NCBI GenBank assembly: GCA_026770575.1
Contig: MU657298.1
Coordinates: 58,043-70,803 of the forward strand
DNA length: 12,761 bases
Direction of reading: 5' to 3'
From: Pelagophyceae sp. CCMP2097
Taxonomy: Eukaryota > Sar > Pelagophyceae
Shown: piece after piece, positions 7,497 through 12,761 of the stretch
Layout: every line of letters begins with the position of its first letter
Position numbering within the stretch: position 1 is the stretch's first letter
Notes under the pieces: generated by a model
What the model was told of the DNA's origin: nothing
The model's database searches: none
Seen by the model: the letters and a program-made list of their open reading frames with translations, nothing else
Position numbers and translations under genes: made by a program

Positions 7497-9203
7497 ACCG
7501 GAGAGCGCCTCTTGTGCGATGCGAACCTCACGTTTAGCCAGTACCGCGCGATTCAGAGCATGTTGCTCGACTCGCTCGGCGTCGTGCTGCTGCCGAAGGA
7601 GAAGGACCTGCGCGACAGCATCAAAATGCGCGCGCTCGAGGTGCCCATCGTCTACGGCGATCGAGAAGGACGTCCCCTCGCTCGGCATTGACAGTATCGT
7701 CGAGTTTAAGGTCCTGGGCCACTCGCCCATCGACCTTGCGGCGCTTCAAGAGACTGCGCAGTTCGAGGCGCCCGACATTGCGACACTCAAGAAGGAGGGC
7801 AAGTTCTACCGGTACACGTCGTTTGCCGCGTGGAAAGAAGCGGACGACGCGGCTCCATCGCCGATGAAGCACCCGCCCAACGGCATGTTGGTCATCAAGT
7901 CGCTCGGTGACAAGGGCGACGACTCGTTCAAGAAGGGCGCGACCGTCGCGAACCGAGGGGCCCCGAACTCGCCGCTCAACTTCAACCTGATCCTCGAGAT
8001 GCTGGGCGCGCCCGACAACCACGCGAACCTGACGGTGTTCTTCAAGGAGCTCAACCCGGACCTGGCGGCGCTGTAGACCTCGATGGTCGTCGTGTTCGCG
8101 TCGGGCGGCACGACGGTGGCCAAGATGATTCCTGGGTCGGCGGTCTTATCGAAGGCCGACATCAAACTCGTTGACTTTGGCACCGTACCCACGTACGAGG
8201 CCACGGGCAAGCTCGTCGACTGGCCCGCGCCGAGCGGCACCTCGAAGCTCGGCATCATCGTGCAGTCGATCGGCGGCGTGCGGTCGGGCGTCGGCGTCGG
8301 CTGGTTTGGTGACATTGCGGACTCGTCGAGCCTCGAGGCTGGATGGTACCGTTTCGACGAGCGCGTCGAGATCGTCGACGAGGCCCACAACGTCATCGCC
8401 ATGGCGATCAAGGTGTTTACGTCGGGCGACTACGCGTACCTGGCGGAACTGTGGGGCCACCAAGGCGCGGCCGCGAAAAATCCGTGCATTTGGTGTCATG
8501 CGACGTCAGAGGGAATCAACGCCGGCGCAGCAAGCGGCGCGAACAAGCGCACGGCCGACTCGCTCAAGGCCAACTTGACGGCCTTCCAGGCCGACGACCG
8601 GAAGGACGCCGGCAAGCACCACGGCAGCGTGACCAAGTCGGCCCCTGGGAACAACATCCCGTTCAACCAGACCGCGCCGCTCATCCTGCACTGCTTTCTC
8701 GGCCAGTGGCGCCTGTGCTGGGAAGAATTCCTCACGAGATCCGCGGCAAGCTCGACGGGCTGACGCAAGAGCAGGTCGCCCTGCTGACGGCGCTCGCTGA
8801 AGCCGAAGCCGAGGTCGACCCGGACCGCGCAGAGAAGAAGGTTTTAGAGGCGCGCGTCGTGTGCGCCAAGACCAACAAAGCCGAGTACGAAACCGAGGCG
8901 CGGCGCCTTTTTCAGGGCTTCCTTTCGCAGGGTATGGCCATGTCGGCGTGCCAGCCGACGTCGGTGCATTCTCTGCAAATGGAGCGGGACGGAGTGTCGC
9001 GCGCCTCGCACGACAAGGCCAAGCAGCTGTGGGAGTTCAAGAATGGCGCCGCGGTCGAGCAGGCCGAGGCCGCCGGCAAGCTGGCGACGCACGACGCCGA
9101 GATCCCCGCCAGAACGGCCAAGATCACGTCGCTGCGCGCACAGAAAGACGGCCGCGGGCGTCGCCGAAATCACGGCGGAAGGCGGCTTGCCAGCCTGAGT
9201 GGG

Positions 9204-9921
9204 CAGGGGTCCGTTACTAAACAAATCCTCTCCTGGAACAGAGAAAAAACGACTTTCTCGAGGTCTCTGAGACGGCCAGCTTGGTGGAAGTGTGCCACAA
9301 GGGCGCATCAAGGCGACATGGCATCGCCCTGCAGCGTCTTGACTACCTGAGGACGAGCGATAGTCGCTTTTCGGTTTTCGGTTTCTCAAAACGGTCGTAT
9401 ATCCAGCGATAAGCTCGACGCACCTACGAAGACACGGGCTGGCGTCGTTTACCGAACAAGAGTATGGAGATAGTTGACCTGCAACACGTTTTTTTCTTCC
9501 CCCAAGGATCGGATCGCTAAATATGTATTATATGGCGATAAAGTGACGGGCGTGAGAGTTACCTTCGCAGTACTTTCCGGTAAACAACGCAAGCCCGTGT
9601 ATGTCGGCGCCCACGCAACAATTAGTACCTTCCACGCTTTCTGGAAAATAGTACAAAAAAGTACATATTTCGGCCACAAAAGTGCCCTTTGCTGATTTGC
9701 TCACCCTCTGGCTCTGGATAGTGCAGCGCAAACGCACCATCCGCCAAGACGTGTCGAAAATTCGTCGCTGAAGTGACGATTTGGGCGATTTATTCCGGCC
9801 GCTCTGTCGACGTCGAGGACACTTGCTGACACCCCTTAGAGTCGCCTCAATAGCATACGCCGTAGCTCGTGGCCGTTCGGGCTTTTGTCAAAAAAAACGT
9901 TTGTTCAGTAACGAACCCCTG
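9204..9921. mobile_element. 718-bp hAT-like element with CAGGGG termini
   Basis: The left end (CAGGGGTCCGTTACTAAACAAA, given here as CAGGGGTCCG followed by TTACTAAACAAA) and the reverse complement of the right end (CAGGGGTTCG followed by TTACTGAACAAA) agree at 20 of 22 positions. CAGGGGT termini are typical of hAT transposons. No 8-bp target duplication is visible (TGAGTGGG left, TATTGGTC right), so the flanks have mutated or the insertion was rearranged. It separates the transposase piece ending EITAEGGLPA from the piece starting ADRCAFHSG. The interior is less GC-rich than the host gene. One frame (9247-9360) looks partly coding but is unrecognised. Confidence 0.65.
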
Positions 9922-10562
9922 TATTGGTCAGGGGAGGTGCCGACCGATGCGCCTTCCACTCGGGCGCGTTCGTCGGCGAGCACGCCAGAGCGTGCCTCTA
10001 CAACGCGAAGTGGCTCGGCATGTCCGTCGTAGACGCCATGCCGGACGCTTCCAAGCCGCTCGCGCTCGAGATCGTCAAGAAGCACGCCTGCCTCTGGCGC
10101 CGCCTCGCCATCGTGCACGCGCTCGCGCGCCCGTCGCGCATGCTCGCCTTCGAGGAGGTTGAGATGCTCAAGGTCGCGTGCAAGGACTACGGCGTCGCGT
10201 TCCGCGCGACGTTTGTGGGCCGCAACGTCCCGCTGAAGACGCACGTGCTCGAGACGGAGCTGCCGGCCTTTGCGGCCAAGTGGTTTTGCTGCGGCATCAT
10301 GTGCGAGGACGCCGCCGAGTCCATCTACGCGCTGAAGAAGGGACTTAAGCGGCGTGTGTCCGAGACAAAAAGAGAAACGTCGAGTGTCAACGCAACGCGC
10401 TCCGCATGATTCAGGACAACAAGGTGGCAGCCGGCATCACGGAGCACCACGAGCGCCGCCGACGCAGGCCGGCCGCCCAGCGTGGCCGCCGCGACACCTT
10501 CGGGGCGGCCGTCCGAGTAGCCTTTACTTAGGGCACCGGGCGACGAACGCCGCACCTCGACT

Positions 10563-11168
10563 TGCGCCACCGCTCGTACAAGCAGGTTCGGGCATGAAAT
10601 TGATATTGCATTGCGCCGTTTTTTGACAAAAGTATTGCGTCCTTCGACTGGAACTTCCGGCGCCCGCGCAAGCACCCCCAGGAAAAGTCCGCGAGGCCGC
10701 TACTCTCACGATTGACCATCTCTTGCAAAAGTTACAGCCGATTTTACACATACGTAGCTATAAACACACACCATATTTTCCTCAAATAGAGAGAAGAAAC
10801 GCCCGTTTTTTTGAAAAAATACGGGTCAACTGAAGCTTTTTAAGAACCTTCCCGCGGAATTTAGGCAAGGTATTCCAGAGGTTGCTCGACGTAGCCGTCT
10901 TACAAACGGCCTTACACGCCCATCGGCGGCGGGTGAACAATGAACAAAAATCGGAGGTGTCCTTGGGTGTTAACGGCCGTCGCCAAAGTCGCCAAATCAA
11001 TTTTCTCGGCCCATATAAGACGTGCCAAAGTTCACCCTCCGGCGCTGGAGGCGTCTCGGCGCCCCGCATACGACCCCAGCAACTATACCTCCAAAGACCT
11101 TCTCAAATTTCCACGAAAAAACAAACAGCAGTTTCATGCCCGAACCAGCTTGTAGGAGAGGATGCGCA
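10563..11168. mobile_element. 606-bp unit bounded by 40-bp imperfect inverted repeats
   Basis: Bases 10563-10602 and the reverse complement of 11129-11168 match at 34 of 40 positions, with an inner run GGTTCGGGCATGAAA shared exactly. CACCTC lies just outside the right arm (11169-11174) and also at about 10554-10559 on the left, a possible but imperfect target duplication. The interior is AT-richer than the neighbouring transposase. It has a minus-strand open frame (11069-10782) with no confident family. It may be another MITE or an inverted duplication, lying 31 bases after the transposase stop. Confidence 0.55.
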
Positions 11169-11970
11169 CACCTCCGGAAGCCCAATCACGGAAATCACCT
11201 ACCGCGCTAACTAGGAACCACTTTCAGGGGCAACTTTGCACGCGGCAGCGCGGGGCGAAAACAGGCCCGCAATGTGCGAGTTGAGCGAATTCCAACTGGG
11301 AACAAAAAAGGTATAAAAAAGGGGTGATTCAAATCTTATTGCCCCTAAAACGACTGAAAAAGTATGTCGTGAGGCAAATAAGTCCTTGGCGATAGGCGAG
11401 AGCCAACCAAAGTAGCTGAAAGGGCGGATTTCTAAGCGCCTCTGTTACCACGCCTTGAAAGGCGGAGGACCTTGCCCCCGCCTCGCGCGTCGGTAGCCGA
11501 AATTGCCCCTGTAATAGCCTCCTCGTCGCTCTGTTTGATTTTATCTTCCGGGGGTGTGGATGCGCGCCCAATGTTTTTGATGGCCGTTCCAAAAAAGGCT
11601 TGGGTCCGTTCGCCCTCCGTAGTGGACTTAAGAGAGCGTTCTTTTTTAAATGTTGGCTGCCCGGGCCGCGGTGTTGCGCTCCTTTATTCGCTGAGAGATT
11701 GATTCATCTCTTGCGTAGTTTGGGGCGTAGAATCGCGTGGCGAGCTTGATTTTTTCATTCGGCCGCGTCTAGGCCATTTTGAGGTCGGCATCACTTCAGA
11801 GGTGGCGCCCACGAAGAAACTGACTAGCCAGGCGGATCCGCAGTCGAAAGCTGTGTCGATAATGCATAAGAACCCCCAGCCGTTGCCCCCTCCCCGCCGC
11901 CTGCGGTGTCGTCGAAAGGTGCTATTATTGAAACAACGTACATTTTAGCTTTTTGTTTCCCTCTTCTGAA
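11169..11970. other. No gene recognised
   Basis: This stretch has no convincing gene. A TATA-like string (GGTATAAAAAAGGGG) lies at about 11310-11324, with open frames of fewer than 90 codons on both strands downstream, none recognisable. The 7-mer GGGGCAA or its complement recurs near 11227, 11340, 11504, 11974 and 12027, perhaps old transposon ends. Confidence 0.4.
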
Positions 11971-12036
11971 AAGGGGCAAATCGGCGGATTTGAGACGGGA
12001 GGGTCCCCTCGCCTTGAATCCGCCAATTTGCCCCTT
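11971..12036. repeat. 66-nt near-perfect hairpin
   Basis: AAGGGGCAAATCGGCGGATT (11971-11990) pairs with 12017-12036 with a single mismatch. The bases between continue to pair, with two mismatches and a few G-T wobbles, down to a tiny loop at about 12003-12004. The whole unit is therefore one fold-back. It lies in a gene-free stretch. It could be a small-RNA precursor, a very short foldback element or a palindromic relic. Confidence 0.75.
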
Positions 12037-12265
12037 CTCCGACGTTAGGAACAAAGTTTCAATATCACTCTAAGGATAAGATTTATTTAGTTCCCGTTAT
12101 AGCTTGTTTTCGTAAGCCTTTGAGATTTCGCGTCTTCTGCAGCCCCAAGTCGGGCGCCGGAGACGCAGCCGCTTTGGCAGGACCCAGCCCTGCCCTAGAC
12201 CCGCCCTATAAGCCCTCAAACACGCTCGGAGCATCGCGGCATCATGCCGTTCCTATTCCCGCCGA
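12037..12265. other. No gene recognised
   Basis: A short open frame from 12120 to 12329 runs through this stretch and into the telomere-like motifs, but I see no domain in it. Confidence 0.4.
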
Positions 12266-12345
12266 GGGAACCCTAACCCTTGCGGAAGATTCCATCCCCG
12301 AAGGAATCCTAACCCTCACAAATCCGTGAACCCTAACCCCCAAAT
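12266..12345. repeat. Interstitial telomere-like CCCTAA motifs
   Basis: AACCCTAACCC occurs at about 12268 and 12328 and TCCTAACCCTC at about 12304, with TTCTAACTCT further right. The spacing is irregular (24 to 36 bases), so this is not a telomere but may be a relic or a diverged tandem unit around CCTAACCCT. It lies about 100 bases upstream of the coiled-coil gene start. Confidence 0.5.
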
Positions 12346-12441
12346 ACATAACACAGTTCTAACTCTGACTGTGGGCACTACGGGTTAATGGGCCCTTAGC
12401 TACGCGCTCATCCACGACAAGCGCTTCGTCCCTCGGCTTCC

Positions 12442-12761
12442 ATGCCGCATCGCTCCGCGTCTAGCGGGCCCCCTCCGGATCCGCCTCTACTTGCGACGGC
12501 ACAAGAGGAGATGGAGGACCAGCTCGACGCCGGCATCTTGGAGCGGATGCAGGACAATGCCGCCCCTGGCGACGAGGTCCGACTGCAGCAGCGCGCCACC
12601 GAGCTCCGCGACGGCAACCGCGACCTCGCGGCCCAGCGTGACGAGATCGCGGCCTCGCTCCTCCGCCACCGGGAGGAGTTTGACGCCGCGGTCGCAGCGC
12701 GAGCCGCGTTCGACGCCGCGTCGCCCCCGCCTCCGTCTACCGAGGCCTCTAGGGCGCCCGC
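12442..12761 (+). CDS. Coiled-coil protein, N-terminal part, runs off the window
   Basis: The ATG at 12442 is the first in its frame after a stop at 12397-12399, and the frame is open to the window edge (106 codons). A Pro/Ser-rich start (PHRSASSGPPPDPP) is followed by a charged helical region (EEMEDQLDAGILERMQD, then RLQQRATELRDGNRDLAAQ, RDEIAASLLRHREEFDAAV) and a second Pro-rich stretch. Heptad-like spacing of Leu/Ile with Glu/Arg/Gln supports a coiled coil. The composition resembles the minus-strand gene at 1266-3300, so the two may belong to one local family, but I could not align them with confidence. The Pro-rich end may already be near an intron. No function is assigned. Confidence 0.6.
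   Translation, partial: MPHRSASSGPPPDPPLLATAQEEMEDQLDAGILERMQDNAAPGDEVRLQQRATELRDGNRDLAAQRDEIAASLLRHREEFDAAVAARAAFDAASPPPPSTEASRAP

Larger units (their letters stand above)
5619..10531 (+). pseudogene. Decayed multi-exon cut-and-paste transposase (RNase H-like, CxxC type)
   Basis: ATG 5619 opens a frame with an acidic stretch (DYWEDDSDSD, near 6001). Intron 1 (6147-6207, GTTTGT...CATAG) and intron 2 (6381-6427, GTGAGT...TATATAG) join exons in phase. Exon 3 is cut by an 878-bp element. Next come a helical block (TFSQYRAIQSMLLDSLGVV, from 7531) and the core: GDYAYLAELWGHQG with CIWCH (8425-8498), which fits the second catalytic Asp plus CxxC of CMC-like (CACTA/Mirage/Chapaev) transposases. The C-terminal part after the second insertion has FHSGAFVGEHA (about 9954), VPLKTHVLETELPAF and CEDAAES (10302-10322), which resembles the last catalytic Glu region. 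The stop is TAG 10529. Damage: TAG at 5748 and 8074, TGA at 9196, shifts near 7656 (+1), 8731 (-1), 9147 (+1) and 10350-10363 (-1), and two insertions. A first catalytic Asp is not clear; the position may be FASGGTTV near 8095. The exact superfamily is uncertain, and an upstream exon is possible. Confidence 0.7.

Noticed and set aside
8072..8123. Intron hiding the second TAG (GTAGAC...GCCAAG)
   Set aside because: Its length of 52 nt would break the frame downstream.
9204..9236. A 33-nt intron with a TACTAAAC branch-like site near 9215
   Set aside because: The same bases form the left inverted terminus of the 9204-9921 element, which explains them better.
10782..11069. Reverse-transcriptase tail suggested by a NLWNTLP string on the minus strand
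   Set aside because: It is a single short motif with nothing else of a reverse transcriptase around it, so chance is likely.
11226..11511. Small hAT MITE with CAGGGGCAA ends
   Set aside because: The inverted match is only about 12 bases, and no 8-bp duplication is present (ACCACTTT against TAATAGCC).

Overview
The window looks like nuclear DNA from a GC-rich, intron-bearing unicellular eukaryote, most likely an alga or other protist. The reasons are short GT-AG introns (about 32 to 92 nt) that join coding blocks in phase, Ala/Arg-rich coiled-coil proteins, several nested DNA transposons, microsatellite and minisatellite tracts, and CCCTAA telomere-like motifs. There is no bacterial operon layout and there are no ribosome binding sites. 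The species cannot be named from the sequence alone.

Layout. 1-588: no recognisable gene. 589-1018: two low-complexity arrays, a 6/12-bp repeat followed by a 10-bp repeat with phased G runs. 1266-3300 (minus): a densely spliced coiled-coil gene with at least nine exons. Its upstream part appears to be cut off by a 1.6-kb element (3307-4925) flanked by a 9-bp direct repeat. That element contains an inner MITE (3349-3932), a strong hairpin, a TGTC microsatellite and a tRNA-like/A-rich SINE-like block. 4935-5618: palindromes and an inverted copy of the hexamer repeat. 5619-10531 (plus): a decayed multi-exon cut-and-paste transposase gene. It carries two in-frame TAG codons and one TGA, about four frameshifts and two later insertions. 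One insertion is an 878-bp element with 39-bp perfect TIRs and a 4-bp target duplication. The other is a 718-bp hAT-like element with CAGGGG termini. 10532-12441: no gene seen, but one 606-bp inverted-repeat unit, a 66-nt near-perfect hairpin and telomere-like motifs. 12442-12761 (plus): the start of a second coiled-coil gene, running off the window.

How it fits together. The window is a transposon graveyard between two coiled-coil genes. Virtual removal of the 878-bp element plus one 4-bp target copy takes out exactly 882 nt and rejoins the transposase reading frame without a break, which is the strongest single result here. Removal of the 1.6-kb element similarly extends the reading frame of the minus-strand coiled-coil gene. 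All family names for the elements rest on termini, target duplications and a few motifs, not on database searches.
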